Assembly (NCBI GenBank): GCA_947626225.1
Contig: CANQRH010000002.1
Span: 234,905-298,904, forward strand
DNA length: 64,000 bases
From: Candidatus Gastranaerophilales bacterium
Lineage (GTDB): Bacteria; Cyanobacteriota; Vampirovibrionia; Gastranaerophilales; Gastranaerophilaceae
Reading direction: 5' to 3'
Shown here piece after piece: positions 25,612-34,674 of the stretch. How positions within the stretch are numbered: position 1 is the stretch's first letter; each line of letters starts with the position of its first letter. The translations under genes and the position numbers were made by a program. The notes beneath the pieces are model-generated. The model saw only the letters and a program-made list of their open reading frames with translations. It was not told where the DNA came from and ran no database searches.

Positions 25612-27810
25612 ATGAGTGAAGAACCGCTTTTTGAAGATATAAAAAAAGAACTTATTGCTCAAAAAAGAGAGAAAAAAGAAATTGATGAAATAGAGAAGGC
25701 TTTTCTTTTTGCAAAACGTCTGCATGACGGACAATACAGAATATCTGAAGAACCTTATATTATACATCCTGTAGAAGTTGCAAAAATTCTGGTCGGATTA
25801 AAAGTTGATTCACATACACTGATGGCGGCATTTCTTCACGATATATTGGAAGATACAGATACACGCCCCGAAGAAATTGAAGAATTGTTCGGAAAAGATG
25901 TTCTTACACTGGTACAAGGCGTAACAAAGCTTTCAAAACTTCAGTTTAAGTCAAATGAAGAACGGCAGGCAGAAAATTTCCGCCGTTTATTCATTGCAAT
26001 GGCAAATGATATAAGAATTGTATTTTTAAAACTTGCCGACAGACTGCACAACATGCGCACCCTCAATTTTATGGCGGCAAATAAACAGCAGAAAATTGCA
26101 AGAGAAACGCTGGATATCTTTGCACCGCTTGCAAATCGTTTAGGTATCGGGCGTATAAAAGCGGAATTGGAAGATTTATCGTTAAGATATCTTGAACCTG
26201 ACAAATATTTTGAAATAGCACAGCTCGTAGCTCAGACGAAATCCGAAAGAGAAGCTACGGTAAAACTTTTGATTGATAAAATCTCTCAAGATGTTAAAAA
26301 GAGCGGAATAAATGCGCAAATAACCGGACGGGCAAAACACTATTACAGTATTTACAGCAAAATGAAACGGCTTAATATCGCCTTTCATGATTTATACGAT
26401 ATTACTGCCGTACGTGTTATCGTAGATTCGGAAAAAGAATGTTATGAAGTTTTAGGATTAATTCACTCCCAGTTTAAACCGATTCCCGGACGTTTCAAGG
26501 ATTATATAGCTATGCCGAAAGGTAATATGTATCAATCCTTGCATACATCCGTAATCGGTCCGCGCTCAAAACCGCTTGAAGTACAGATTAGAACCTGGGA
26601 AATGCATGAAATTGCCGAATACGGGGTTGCGGCACACTGGCGATATAAAGAAAAAGGTTCGCAAAAAGCTAACAATCCTTCCGATATTCAGTTTTCATGG
26701 ATGAGGAAATTGGTTGAATACAACAAAGAAGTTACCTCTGCCGAGGATTTTGTTGATTCGGTAAAAATAGATTTATTCTCGGATCAGGTATTTGCGTTTA
26801 CCCCGAACGGCGATGTATTTGACCTTCCGGTTAATGCTACACCCGTTGATTTTGCATACAGAATACACTCGGAAGTAGGGAATAAAACCGTCGGAGCTTT
26901 AGTTAACGGAAGAATTGCACAGCTTGATACAAAGCTGAAAAACGGAGATATTGTAGAAATTCTAACATCAAAAACTCCCGCACCCCGCCTTGATTGGCTG
27001 AATTTTGTCGTAACAAAGCAGGCCGCATCAAAAATTAAGCAGTGGTTTAAAAAGAATAACCGTGAAGAACATATAGAGGTCGGACGGGCAAATCTTGAAC
27101 ACGAATTGACCAAAGCGGTTTTTGACGAATATCTTAAATCCGGAGAACTTGAAAAAACCGCAAAACAAATGAATTATGTATCAACCGATGATCTTTTTGC
27201 GGCATTGGGATACGGAGAAACAACGGTTAACAAAATAGTAAACAAACTTAAAAAGCCTGACAATGCAAAATCTCATGAATTTCACGGCGGAAGCAGAAAA
27301 AAATCCGAAAAAGACATTATCGGACTGGAAGGACTTTTATATTCAATTGCCAAATGCTGTTCTCCTATTCCCGGAGAGCCTATTGTTGGTGTTGTTACAC
27401 GTGCAAAGGGAGTGACGGTGCACAGGATTGACTGCCAAACTCTTGAACACATTGAACCCGAACGGTTAATGGATATAAAATGGTCGGGCGATAACACCAA
27501 CAAAACATATAACACAACAATAAGAGTTGAAACGGCGGAAAAAATGGGACTGCTTAAAGATATTATCGCTGCGGTTTCCGATAACAATACAAACATTACT
27601 TACGCAAACGTCAAATCCAAAAACGGTAAAATAGGGATAATTGAACTTGGCATGGAACTTGATAATGTCGATACTTTGAAGAAAGTTATATTAAGTATTC
27701 AGGCAATACCGGATGTTTACAGCGTGAAACGTATTCAAACATCATATCCTACTCAAAACGCACCGAGAAAAAATAACGGCAAGCAGAAAAAACTTCCCAA
27801 AAAGAATTAA
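25612..27810 (+). CDS. (p)ppGpp synthetase/hydrolase, RelA/SpoT homologue
   Basis: 732 residues, a long bifunctional Rsh. Order: HD hydrolase domain (about 45-150, with HPVEVAKIL, FLHDILEDTDT and KLADRLHNMRTL), synthetase domain (about 230-350, with GRAKHYYSIYSKMKR, DITAVRVIVDS, YIAMPKGNMYQSLHTSV), TGS domain (about 385-445, VFAFTPNGDVFDLP), a Cys-containing segment YSIAKCCSPIPGEPIVG, and a C-terminal ACT domain. The intact HDxxED and synthetase motifs suggest both making and degrading the alarmone. Start: TATTAT nine bases before the ATG and no Shine-Dalgarno site. Confidence 0.95.
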   Translation: MSEEPLFEDIKKELIAQKREKKEIDEIEKAFLFAKRLHDGQYRISEEPYIIHPVEVAKILVGLKVDSHTLMAAFLHDILEDTDTRPEEIEELFGKDVLTLVQGVTKLSKLQFKSNEERQAENFRRLFIAMANDIRIVFLKLADRLHNMRTLNFMAANKQQKIARETLDIFAPLANRLGIGRIKAELEDLSLRYLEPDKYFEIAQLVAQTKSEREATVKLLIDKISQDVKKSGINAQITGRAKHYYSIYSKMKRLNIAFHDLYDITAVRVIVDSEKECYEVLGLIHSQFKPIPGRFKDYIAMPKGNMYQSLHTSVIGPRSKPLEVQIRTWEMHEIAEYGVAAHWRYKEKGSQKANNPSDIQFSWMRKLVEYNKEVTSAEDFVDSVKIDLFSDQVFAFTPNGDVFDLPVNATPVDFAYRIHSEVGNKTVGALVNGRIAQLDTKLKNGDIVEILTSKTPAPRLDWLNFVVTKQAASKIKQWFKKNNREEHIEVGRANLEHELTKAVFDEYLKSGELEKTAKQMNYVSTDDLFAALGYGETTVNKIVNKLKKPDNAKSHEFHGGSRKKSEKDIIGLEGLLYSIAKCCSPIPGEPIVGVVTRAKGVTVHRIDCQTLEHIEPERLMDIKWSGDNTNKTYNTTIRVETAEKMGLLKDIIAAVSDNNTNITYANVKSKNGKIGIIELGMELDNVDTLKKVILSIQAIPDVYSVKRIQTSYPTQNAPRKNNGKQKKLPKKN

Positions 27811-27859
27811 AAATTTTAACCGATTTGCTATAAATACAAATCCTGATAAAATTATTATT

Positions 27860-29545
27860 ATGATTAAGATACTGCTTATTTCGGATAATGAAGAAAAATC
27901 TAAGCATTTCAAAGGTATTTTCAGCAAAAGCACCTATGAATTTTCCTCGCTTTCCGATGAGAATATCATTTATGATTTACTTAACACTGACATGCCTGAT
28001 ATAGTGTTTGTTGACGACAAGTATTCAAACATAAAAACCGTTAATAAGAAAATTAAGTCAATAAATGAAAATACAATAATAATTTGTATCGCATCCTCAA
28101 ACAAACCGGATAAAGAACTTGTAAAACATATAAACGCATTTGTAACCGAGGATATGAGCGATGATTTAATACTGTCCGCCGTGAATATGAATTTAAGGAC
28201 AAAAAATTCGCTTGAAATGCTCTCAAGTTCAAACAAAGATTTAGCTGACAGTTTATACAGGCTTAATGCGCTTTATGATACCAGTTCAAGATTTTCCGGA
28301 ACTTTGGATAAATCTGAACTTATCAGATATATGATAGAAGGCATGGATAAAGCTTTGAGCTTTTCGCTTACCTGCACGCTTTCTGTATGCACCTCGGAGC
28401 CTCTGTTAATTTTGAATTCTCTTTACGAGCTTTCCGATGAGCTGATATCGGCAATTAAACTCAGAACTATCCTGAATTACAATTCCTGCTTTGAAGAAGG
28501 TAAAGTCCCGCTGAAACTTGATATTACAAATTTAAAAGTTGAAAAGCATATAAAATATCCCGCAAACAGGTTTACTTTCACACTGTTTCAATATGACAGC
28601 ATGTTTGCACCGATAAGCCTCGGCGATAATTTTTTCGGATGTGTGGAAATATTTAAAGAAACCGCATTCACCCCCGAAGATGCAACCTGTTTTCAAACAA
28701 TAGCACGGCAGGTAACTCTGCCTTTAAAAAGTGCAACACTTTATCAGGAAATAATTGATGCCAATGCGAAACTTGCAAAACTTGAAAGACTAAAATCGGA
28801 ATTTATTTCAATTGTTTCACATGAATTGCGCACTCCGCTTACTTCCATAAAAAATTCACTTGATATATTAATGAGCGGGCGCTGCGGAGAAGTTACGCCC
28901 TCTGCGGAAAAATTTCTCACAATGGCAATGAGAAACAGCGAAAGGCTTTCGGGAATTATCAACGATCTTCTCGATTTATCCAAAATTGAAGCCGGAAAAA
29001 TGGACTTCAATTTCGCACCTACAAATATCAACAATGTTATAGGCTACGTAAAATCAGCTCTATCGGAAGTCGCAAAAAGCAAGGGATTAACAATTATAAC
29101 CGATGAAAGTGATAACCTTCCCGAAATTAACGCCGATTCTCAAAGGTTAGAACAGGTTTTGACAAATCTCGTATCCAATGCAATAAAATTCACTCCGGAA
29201 AATAAAACAATAAAAATATCATCAAAACTTGTAAATGCGGATAAAATTGAAATAAACGAATATTTTAAAGATGAAATCCCGCAATTAGACGGTGAATACA
29301 TAGAAGTTTGCGTACAAGATGAAGGAATAGGTATCGCCCAAAAAGATTTGGTCAGAGCTTTTGACAAGTTTGCCCAGATTGAAAATTCGCTGTCCAGAAA
29401 AGCCGGCGGTACAGGCTTGGGGCTTCCTATTGCAAAACAGCTTCTTGAAGCTCATAACGGTGCAATTTGGTGCGACAGTGAACTTAATAAAGGCTCATCA
29501 TTCCGTTTTGTAATCCCTGTTTCCAAAGAAACAGCCACAGTTTAA
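27860..29545 (+). CDS. Sensor histidine kinase with receiver-like N-domain and GAF domain
   Basis: 561 residues. Residues 1-115 fold like a receiver (KILLISDNEEK, DIVFVDDKYS) but lack a clear switch Lys, so this is probably a pseudo-receiver. A GAF-like region follows (about 135-295), a short coiled coil, HisKA with SIVSHELRTPLTS (H321) and a HATPase with LVSNAIKF, VQDEGIGIAQKDL and AGGTGLGLPIAKQL. No membrane helix, so a soluble cytosolic sensor. The ATG follows TGA-TAAAAT by seven bases without a Shine-Dalgarno site. The response regulator and a PilB-like ATPase follow and are likely its output. Confidence 0.9.
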   Translation: MIKILLISDNEEKSKHFKGIFSKSTYEFSSLSDENIIYDLLNTDMPDIVFVDDKYSNIKTVNKKIKSINENTIIICIASSNKPDKELVKHINAFVTEDMSDDLILSAVNMNLRTKNSLEMLSSSNKDLADSLYRLNALYDTSSRFSGTLDKSELIRYMIEGMDKALSFSLTCTLSVCTSEPLLILNSLYELSDELISAIKLRTILNYNSCFEEGKVPLKLDITNLKVEKHIKYPANRFTFTLFQYDSMFAPISLGDNFFGCVEIFKETAFTPEDATCFQTIARQVTLPLKSATLYQEIIDANAKLAKLERLKSEFISIVSHELRTPLTSIKNSLDILMSGRCGEVTPSAEKFLTMAMRNSERLSGIINDLLDLSKIEAGKMDFNFAPTNINNVIGYVKSALSEVAKSKGLTIITDESDNLPEINADSQRLEQVLTNLVSNAIKFTPENKTIKISSKLVNADKIEINEYFKDEIPQLDGEYIEVCVQDEGIGIAQKDLVRAFDKFAQIENSLSRKAGGTGLGLPIAKQLLEAHNGAIWCDSELNKGSSFRFVIPVSKETATV

Positions 29546-29606
29546 CAAAATTTAACAAAATAGAAGAAGTATTTTAATATGTTATAATGTCGATAAAGGG
29601 GAGTAT

Positions 29607-29990
29607 ATGAAAAAGATTCTTATTGTTGACGATGAACAGGATATAGTTGAAAGTTTAAAATTCGTACTCGAAACAGCTGATTATACCTGCTATTGTGCAT
29701 ATAACGGAGAGGACGGTTTAAGGCTTGCAAAAGAAATTGTACCGGATTTGATTATCCTTGACGTTATGATGCCAAAAATTAACGGTTACAAAATAAGCAG
29801 ACTGCTAAAATATGATAAAAAATACAAAGATATTCCTATTTTAATGGTAACTGCACGTTCGCAGGAAGAAGACAAGCTTATAGGAGAAGAAACGGGAGCG
29901 GATGAATATATAACCAAACCGTTTGAGCTTGATGAAGTAGTAAAAAAAGTTGAACAATATTTGAATGATGGAAACAACGGTAACAAATAA
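29607..29990 (+). CDS. Single-domain response regulator (CheY-like)
   Basis: 127 residues, receiver domain only. Acidic pocket D8-D9, phospho-acceptor D52 (LIILDVMMPK), switch T/A in MVTARSQEE and the conserved Lys in YITKPFELDE are all present. GGGGAG precedes the ATG and TATAAT lies at about 29583. Its stop codon overlaps the start of the following PilB-like gene by 26 bases. It probably passes phosphate from the upstream kinase to a protein partner rather than DNA; the overlapping ATPase gene is the obvious candidate. Confidence 0.93.
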   Translation: MKKILIVDDEQDIVESLKFVLETADYTCYCAYNGEDGLRLAKEIVPDLIILDVMMPKINGYKISRLLKYDKKYKDIPILMVTARSQEEDKLIGEETGADEYITKPFELDEVVKKVEQYLNDGNNGNK

Positions 29991-31350
29991 AACACTTGAA
30001 AAATTGAAATACGACCTTGTCAGAGCGGGACTGGTTGCTTATGAAACGATTGAGCAGGCGGAAGAAATTGCGAATGCTCAAAACATAAACATAGGTCAGG
30101 CTTTGATTGACTCCGGAGTTTTAACCGAAGAAGCCATCTTAAAATTTCTGGAAGCAAAACTTCACATTCCGTATGTAAATCTTGATGATTATACTCTTGA
30201 TACCGAATGCCTTAAATATATAAGCTATACGGATGCAAAAAGATATCGAATTATACCGCTTTTTAAAATTGAGGACACACTGACGGTTGCAATGGCTGAT
30301 CCGCTTGACTTGTTTGCCATAGATAAAGTTATAGAAACCGCAGAATGTTCAATTGAACCGGTTGTATCTTCACAAAGCAGTATTTTAAAGAAAATTGACG
30401 AACTTTATACCACGGATTCGGTAGTGGGCGAAATATATACGGAAGGTTTAAGCGGTTACGACTGGCGTGATGAACTCCACAGTGAAGATTTGTCCGACAA
30501 TCATATACAAAAAATTATACGTGCAATTCTCAAACAGGCAATCCTTGAAGGTGTGCATGAAGTAACATTTCAAGGGGAAAATGACGGTTTGGGAGTTAAC
30601 TTTAAAAAAGACGGTGAAGTCCTTTCCAAAGGCAATATTCCGTCAGTTTTGGCTTCTTCGTTTATTGCCAAACTTAAAACCTTATCCGACCTTGATGCCT
30701 CGGTAAGTGAAGTCCCTCAGCTGGGTAAATTAGGATTTAAAGTTGATGATATAAACCTTGTGGCAAGTATTTCCACGTTCCCGACAATTATGGGCGAAAG
30801 AATATTCCTTAAAATTTATAAACCGCCCAAGCCATTAATTAAAATCATTAAATCGGAAACGGGATTGAATGTAATAAGAGCGGCGCTCAATACCTCGGGA
30901 ATAATTATTGTATGCGGTTCACCGCTCAGCGGGAAAACGCATGTTATCTACTCGCTTTTACTTGAAGCCGCTGATAAAAATAAAAACATTATGACACTTG
31001 AAAGTATTGCCAAATATAATCTTGAGAACGTCCACCAATGCGAACTTAACGAAAATATAGGCTTTAATATGGATAAAGCTTCAAGGTTTATTGAATTTCA
31101 ATCACCCGACATTATTTATCTTGAAGGGATTAAGACTAAAGAATCTTTTGACTATTTTTCGAGCCTTGTTTTTGAAAACAAAACCATTATAATGGAATTT
31201 CTGGCAAACAATATGGAAGATTTGCGATATAAGTTGTCATTCTCCGATTTTGAAACATTAAAATCTCTTATAAGCTGTATGATATTTATCCATTCAAAAG
31301 ACAGTATTGAAGTATTTTCAAAAGAGAACGCACAAAAATATCTTGCCTGA
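29965..31350 (+). CDS. PilB/GspE-like ATPase, degenerate
   Basis: 461 residues. An N-terminal MshEN/GspE-N-type domain (about 12-145: AGLVAYETIEQAEEIANAQ, IGQALIDSGVLTEE, VNLDDYTLD, TVAMADPLDLFAIDKV) is followed by the N2-like and ATPase domains. Walker A GSPLSGKT is intact (about 318-325), but the Walker B region reads PDIIYLEGIKTKES where active pilus ATPases have a GEIRD-type motif; the Asp box and His box are not recognisable, and the C-M-C zinc motif is absent. It may bind ATP without driving extension. Second ATG at 29968 is also possible. Convergent with mlaE, with no bases between the stops. Confidence 0.8.
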   Translation: MMETTVTNKTLEKLKYDLVRAGLVAYETIEQAEEIANAQNINIGQALIDSGVLTEEAILKFLEAKLHIPYVNLDDYTLDTECLKYISYTDAKRYRIIPLFKIEDTLTVAMADPLDLFAIDKVIETAECSIEPVVSSQSSILKKIDELYTTDSVVGEIYTEGLSGYDWRDELHSEDLSDNHIQKIIRAILKQAILEGVHEVTFQGENDGLGVNFKKDGEVLSKGNIPSVLASSFIAKLKTLSDLDASVSEVPQLGKLGFKVDDINLVASISTFPTIMGERIFLKIYKPPKPLIKIIKSETGLNVIRAALNTSGIIIVCGSPLSGKTHVIYSLLLEAADKNKNIMTLESIAKYNLENVHQCELNENIGFNMDKASRFIEFQSPDIIYLEGIKTKESFDYFSSLVFENKTIIMEFLANNMEDLRYKLSFSDFETLKSLISCMIFIHSKDSIEVFSKENAQKYLA

Positions 31351-32082
31351 TTACTTAATTATATAAAATACAAGGTTAATCAAAAAATCTGCGGTCAAAA
31401 CATATACCGTAGATAATATAGCAGCACGTGTCGTTGATATACCGACTTCTTTTGCACCGCCTGCGGTGTTATAACCTTGCGTTGAGCAGACCAGAGATAT
31501 CAATATACCGAAAATTGAAGCTTTCAAAAGGCTTATATAAATATCTCTCGAAGACATCCAGAGCCAAGCCGAATTCATATATCTTGCCGGGTGAAGTCCG
31601 ATAGCGGCATTTGAAACCAAAAGACCGCCTGCAATTCCGACAAATTCCGCAAGCAAAACTACCATTGGAACCGTCACAGCCGCAGCTAAAATTCTCGGAG
31701 TAAAATAATATCCGACAGGATCCACCTTGAGGGTTTTCATGGCATCAACCTGACTTGTAACCTGCATATTTGCTATCTCAGCTGAAATTGCCGTTCCGGC
31801 TCTGGCACCGATAGCCAGTGCAACAAATCCGGGTGCAATTTCTCTTATCATTATTATCGCAATCGTTCCGCCGATATAAGTTTCCGCTCCGCTCATCAAA
31901 AATTGTTTTGATACCTGAATTGCAATGACAGCAGCGGCAATAAATGCAATTATCAAAGAAATAGGTAAAGAATCATAACTTATAGACGCAGCCTGTGCAA
32001 GTACGGACGAAAAACGTACACGGGTTAAATATTTTATACTCTTTATTAAATTTTGAACACAAAGTCCCAAAAATTCAATCAT
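31351..32082 (-). CDS. MlaE-family ABC transporter permease
   Basis: 243 residues from the ATG at 32082, chosen because TGG-TATAAA ends six bases before it; a longer frame from 32118 would read through this promoter into the upstream protease gene. About five hydrophobic segments and the signature MIREIAPGFVALAIGARAGTAISAEIANM followed by TSQVDAMKTLKVDP identify the MlaE/DUF140 permease of phospholipid-transport ABC systems at the inner membrane. The ATPase (MlaF) and MCE subunits are not adjacent. It fits a diderm envelope. Confidence 0.92.
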   Translation of the reverse strand: MIEFLGLCVQNLIKSIKYLTRVRFSSVLAQAASISYDSLPISLIIAFIAAAVIAIQVSKQFLMSGAETYIGGTIAIIMIREIAPGFVALAIGARAGTAISAEIANMQVTSQVDAMKTLKVDPVGYYFTPRILAAAVTVPMVVLLAEFVGIAGGLLVSNAAIGLHPARYMNSAWLWMSSRDIYISLLKASIFGILISLVCSTQGYNTAGGAKEVGISTTRAAILSTVYVLTADFLINLVFYIIK

Positions 32083-32088
32083 AGTATA

Positions 32089-32094
32089 TTTATA
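32089..32094 (-). promoter_or_regulatory. Extended -10 box abutting the mlaE start
   Basis: TGG-TATAAA on the minus strand followed by six bases and the ATG at 32082; it lies just past the stop of the protease gene upstream. Confidence 0.5.
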
Positions 32095-32104
32095 CCATGA
32101 ATAT

Positions 32105-32794
32105 TTACTTTGAAGCAAATCGCTTTTTATTTACAAAATTTGTCAAATTTGCGGTCTCAATAAACTTTTTTGCTTCATTAACGGGAATAGCAAAGCCGAT
32201 ACCGATATTTGAAATATTGTTATCGGGATTGTAAATTGATTGAGAAATTCCGATAACTTCCCCTTGCGAATTAAGCAGCGGACCGCCCGAGCATCCGGGG
32301 TTTATCGCGGCATCCGTTTGTATTCTGCCTTTTGCATAGTCAATTCTTGATACGATACCGGAGGTTAAAGTTCCGGCAAATCCGAACGGATTACCGATTG
32401 CAAGAACTTTCTGCCCTACTTTTATCTGTTCCGAATCACCGAAAGATATGGTTTTTAAGGGTTGTTTTGAATCAATTTTCAGAAGTGCCAAATCTTTATT
32501 TTTACCCATTTTAGCAATAACGGAAGCTTTGTAAACTTTGCCGTTAAACGTTGTTACATCAATATCTTTTGCACCTTCGATAACATGCGAACCGGTCAGG
32601 ATAACACCATCGCCTCTGACAATACATCCCGTACCCGCTGAAAAACCGTCGGATAAATTTGCATCAATTGATACGATAGCCGGATTAATCTTTTCATAAA
32701 CATTAATATTCACCATCTCATCCGCACTGTAATTCTGTGCATACACAGGCATTACGGTAAAAAACATAATATATAAAATTATTCTTTTAATCAT
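32105..32794 (-). CDS. Trypsin-like serine protease, HtrA/DegP type without PDZ
   Basis: 229 residues from the ATG at 32794; GGGGAG lies nine bases upstream, and the ATG at 32815 lies before that site. A signal peptide (MIKRIILYIMFFTVMPVYA) leads to a chymotrypsin-fold protease with H70 (TGSHVIEG), D101 (NKDLALLKID) and S169 (NPGCSGGPL). HtrA-specific loops are present (GNPFGFAGTLTSGIVS), but the chain ends after the protease domain, so PDZ domains are missing and regulation must differ. Periplasmic or secreted quality-control protease. Divergent from ycf23. Confidence 0.88.
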   Translation of the reverse strand: MIKRIILYIMFFTVMPVYAQNYSADEMVNINVYEKINPAIVSIDANLSDGFSAGTGCIVRGDGVILTGSHVIEGAKDIDVTTFNGKVYKASVIAKMGKNKDLALLKIDSKQPLKTISFGDSEQIKVGQKVLAIGNPFGFAGTLTSGIVSRIDYAKGRIQTDAAINPGCSGGPLLNSQGEVIGISQSIYNPDNNISNIGIGFAIPVNEAKKFIETANLTNFVNKKRFASK

Positions 32795-32894
32795 AGTACT
32801 CCCCTTTTTTATCATTATGCTTTATTTTTCGGCTTATTCATTACCCGAAAATTTTTTCTTTTGGTTAGTTATTGTATTTATTACAATTTTAATG

Positions 32895-32900
32895 TATAAT
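32895..32900 (+). promoter_or_regulatory. ycf23 extended -10 box
   Basis: TG-TATAAT, 21 bases before the ATG at 32922; AGGAAAGGA serves as ribosome site. Confidence 0.6.
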
Positions 32901-32921
32901 TCAGAGGAAAGGAAAAAGACT

Positions 32922-33680
32922 ATGAGCAGAATTGATTTATTTAGAGAACATTTAACGGAAAAAAGAGCGGTAAAAATTATCGCAGGTATCGACAATTTTG
33001 ATATCGAAAATATTAAAAAAGTTGTTATGTCAGCACAAAATTCGGGAGCATCAGCAGTCGACATCTGTGCAAAACCCGAAATCATTTCAGAAATCAGAGA
33101 AATGACGGATATGCCGATATTCGTATCATCAATTGTACCTTCAGAACTTGTAAAAGCAGTTGAACTCGGTGCTGATGCCATAGAACTCGGTAACTTTGAT
33201 GCACTTTACAAAAAGGGTATGTCTTTCTCGGCAGAACAGGTTCTCTCCCTTGTAAACGAAACACTTGAATTACTCGGTGATACAAGAACATTCTTCTGTG
33301 TAACAATTCCCGGTGAATTGCCGATGAACGAACAAATTGAACTTGCAAGAAAATTGGAAACAATGGGTATTGATTTAATTCAAACGGAAGGACATTATAA
33401 TGCATCTACTCAGGCAAACGGTGTAAGAGGTTTGATGGAAAGAGCGGAATTAACGCTTTCAAACACCATTGAACTTTCAAGAAACATTGACTTGCCGATA
33501 ATGACAGCTACGGCTATCAATCCGACAACAGCTCCGTTTGCATTCGCTGCAGGGGCATCCGCTATAGGATGCGGATCTTGCATCAACAAGACGGATTCCG
33601 AACTTTCAATGATAGCAACCGCAAAGAGCATTGTTGAAATCGCTTCAAGAAATGCTTTAAAAGTTGTTGAATTAGTATAA
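32922..33680 (+). CDS. ycf23: Ycf23 / DUF561 family TIM-barrel-like protein
   Basis: 252 residues from the ATG at 32922 (AGGAAAGGA upstream); a longer frame from 32817 would cover the promoter and add an unrelated hydrophobic segment. Recognisable Ycf23 features: IIAGIDNFDIENIKKVV, ASAVDICAKPEIISEI, PIFVSSIVPSELVKAVE, GADAIELGNFDALYKKG, LIQTEGHYN and GASAIGCGSCINK. The fold is a phosphate-binding TIM barrel. The family is conserved in cyanobacteria and red-lineage plastids and its function is not established. In this window it is the best single gene linking the organism to the cyanobacterial phylum. A strong terminator follows. Confidence 0.9.
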   Translation: MSRIDLFREHLTEKRAVKIIAGIDNFDIENIKKVVMSAQNSGASAVDICAKPEIISEIREMTDMPIFVSSIVPSELVKAVELGADAIELGNFDALYKKGMSFSAEQVLSLVNETLELLGDTRTFFCVTIPGELPMNEQIELARKLETMGIDLIQTEGHYNASTQANGVRGLMERAELTLSNTIELSRNIDLPIMTATAINPTTAPFAFAAGASAIGCGSCINKTDSELSMIATAKSIVEIASRNALKVVELV

Positions 33681-33698
33681 ATAAACAAAATGGCAATA

Positions 33699-33732
33699 AA
33701 AAAGAGGTTTTTTATAAAAAACCTCTTTTTTT
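33699..33732. terminator. Bidirectional terminator between ycf23 and rpsU
   Basis: AAAGAGGTTTTTT and AAAAAACCTCTTT arms with a 2-base loop and a following T-run. Confidence 0.85.
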
Positions 33733-33736
33733 ATTA

Positions 33737-33910
33737 TTATATTTTTCTTTTACGAGCAGCTTCGGATTTGCGTTTTCTTTTTACGCTGGGCTTTTCGTAT
33801 CTTTCGCGTTTTTTAACTTCGGAAAGAATACCGGCTTTTTGAATTTTCTTTTTGAAACGGCGCAATGCGCTTTCAATAGATTCGTTTTCGCCGACTTTAA
33901 CTTCTGCCAT
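33737..33910 (-). CDS. rpsU: 30S ribosomal protein S21
   Basis: 57 residues: [20 protein letters not shown], then [20 protein letters not shown] and [16 protein letters not shown]. This is the standard bS21 pattern, basic with a C-terminal Arg/Lys-rich tail, and it helps the 30S subunit engage the mRNA start region. AAAGGTGGTGA precedes the ATG and TATAAT lies on the minus strand at 33951-33956. The frame is short and easily missed. Confidence 0.95.
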   Translation of the reverse strand: MAEVKVGENESIESALRRFKKKIQKAGILSEVKKRERYEKPSVKRKRKSEAARKRKI

Positions 33911-33998
33911 TTATATTTTCACCACCTTTGTAAACTTTGTGTACAAAACGATTATACACACAAATAAATTTTATTTCAAGAGTAATATACACAAAAAT

Positions 33999-34343
33999 TT
34001 AGGCACTTTTTGGGGTAATCTTTATTTCAAAATCAAGATAGTTAAATATTTTAGCCAATGTATCAAATTTCGGTGCGGTTTTTGTTTCTCCGCCCAAAAG
34101 CCTTATGATATTGCTCCTGCTCAATTCCAAATCTCTGGACATTTTTCTTACCGAAATATTTCTGATTTCAATAATTTTCTCAAGTGATGAGTAAAAGGCA
34201 TTAAAATTTCCGTCTTTTATATATTCATCAAGTGCAGTTTGAAGCCAAATTGCTTGTTCTTTTTCATCTTTTAAATGTTCATTGACAACACTGTCATGTT
34301 TTATATTTTCATCAAGAATTTTTTTAATATTAAACTTAGTCAT
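33999..34343 (-). CDS. Antitoxin, HigA-like HTH protein
   Basis: 114 residues. N-terminal helical region (KDEKEQAIWLQTALDEYIKDGNFNAF) and a C-terminal HTH with SVRKMSRDLELSRSNIIRLLGG and the end PKFDTLAKIFNYLDFEIKI. This matches the probable addiction-module antidote family that pairs with a RelE/HigB-like killer. It overlaps the toxin gene by eight bases and follows it, the toxin-first order of HigBA loci. It likely binds the toxin and the shared promoter palindrome at 34675-34696. Confidence 0.85.
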   Translation of the reverse strand: MTKFNIKKILDENIKHDSVVNEHLKDEKEQAIWLQTALDEYIKDGNFNAFYSSLEKIIEIRNISVRKMSRDLELSRSNIIRLLGGETKTAPKFDTLAKIFNYLDFEIKITPKSA

Positions 34344-34668
34344 TTTGCATATACCTTTCTTTAAATTCGTTCCAATATTCGTTTGCTTTATCTATAACCC
34401 GTTTTTGGTCTGATTTGTCACTGCCCGCCAAAATCAAAATTATTGTATTTTCGATATCTTTAAAATATATCCTGTAACCTTTATTTGTCATTATTCGAAG
34501 TTCGCTTAATTCAATGTTTTTTAATTGTTTGCAATCACCATAATTTCCTTCAGCGACTCTGTATAGTCTTTGTTCAATTCTGTGCCGAATAATGTTATCG
34601 ACAGATAAAAGCCATTGTTTAAAAGGACATTTACCATCTTTTTTGGTATAATAAACAATTTCTTTCAA
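34336..34668 (-). CDS. Toxin, RelE/HigB-like addiction-module killer
   Basis: 110 residues. CPFKQWLLSVDN, RIEQRLYRVAEGNYGDCKQL, ELRIMTNKGYRIYF and IILILAGSDKSDQKRVIDKA are the typical landmarks of the killer proteins of this RelE-superfamily branch (gold standard pattern: short, basic, strand-rich ribonuclease fold), which cleave mRNA on the ribosome. The best start is a TTG at 34668, which follows the operator; no Shine-Dalgarno is obvious. The antitoxin gene overlaps its end. Confidence 0.87.
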   Translation of the reverse strand: MKEIVYYTKKDGKCPFKQWLLSVDNIIRHRIEQRLYRVAEGNYGDCKQLKNIELSELRIMTNKGYRIYFKDIENTIILILAGSDKSDQKRVIDKANEYWNEFKERYMQND

Positions 34669-34674
34669 ATTACC

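Noticed and set aside
32817..32921. N-terminal membrane extension of Ycf23
   Set aside because: The extra residues cover the TATAAT and the Shine-Dalgarno site of the shorter form; the family starts at the later Met.
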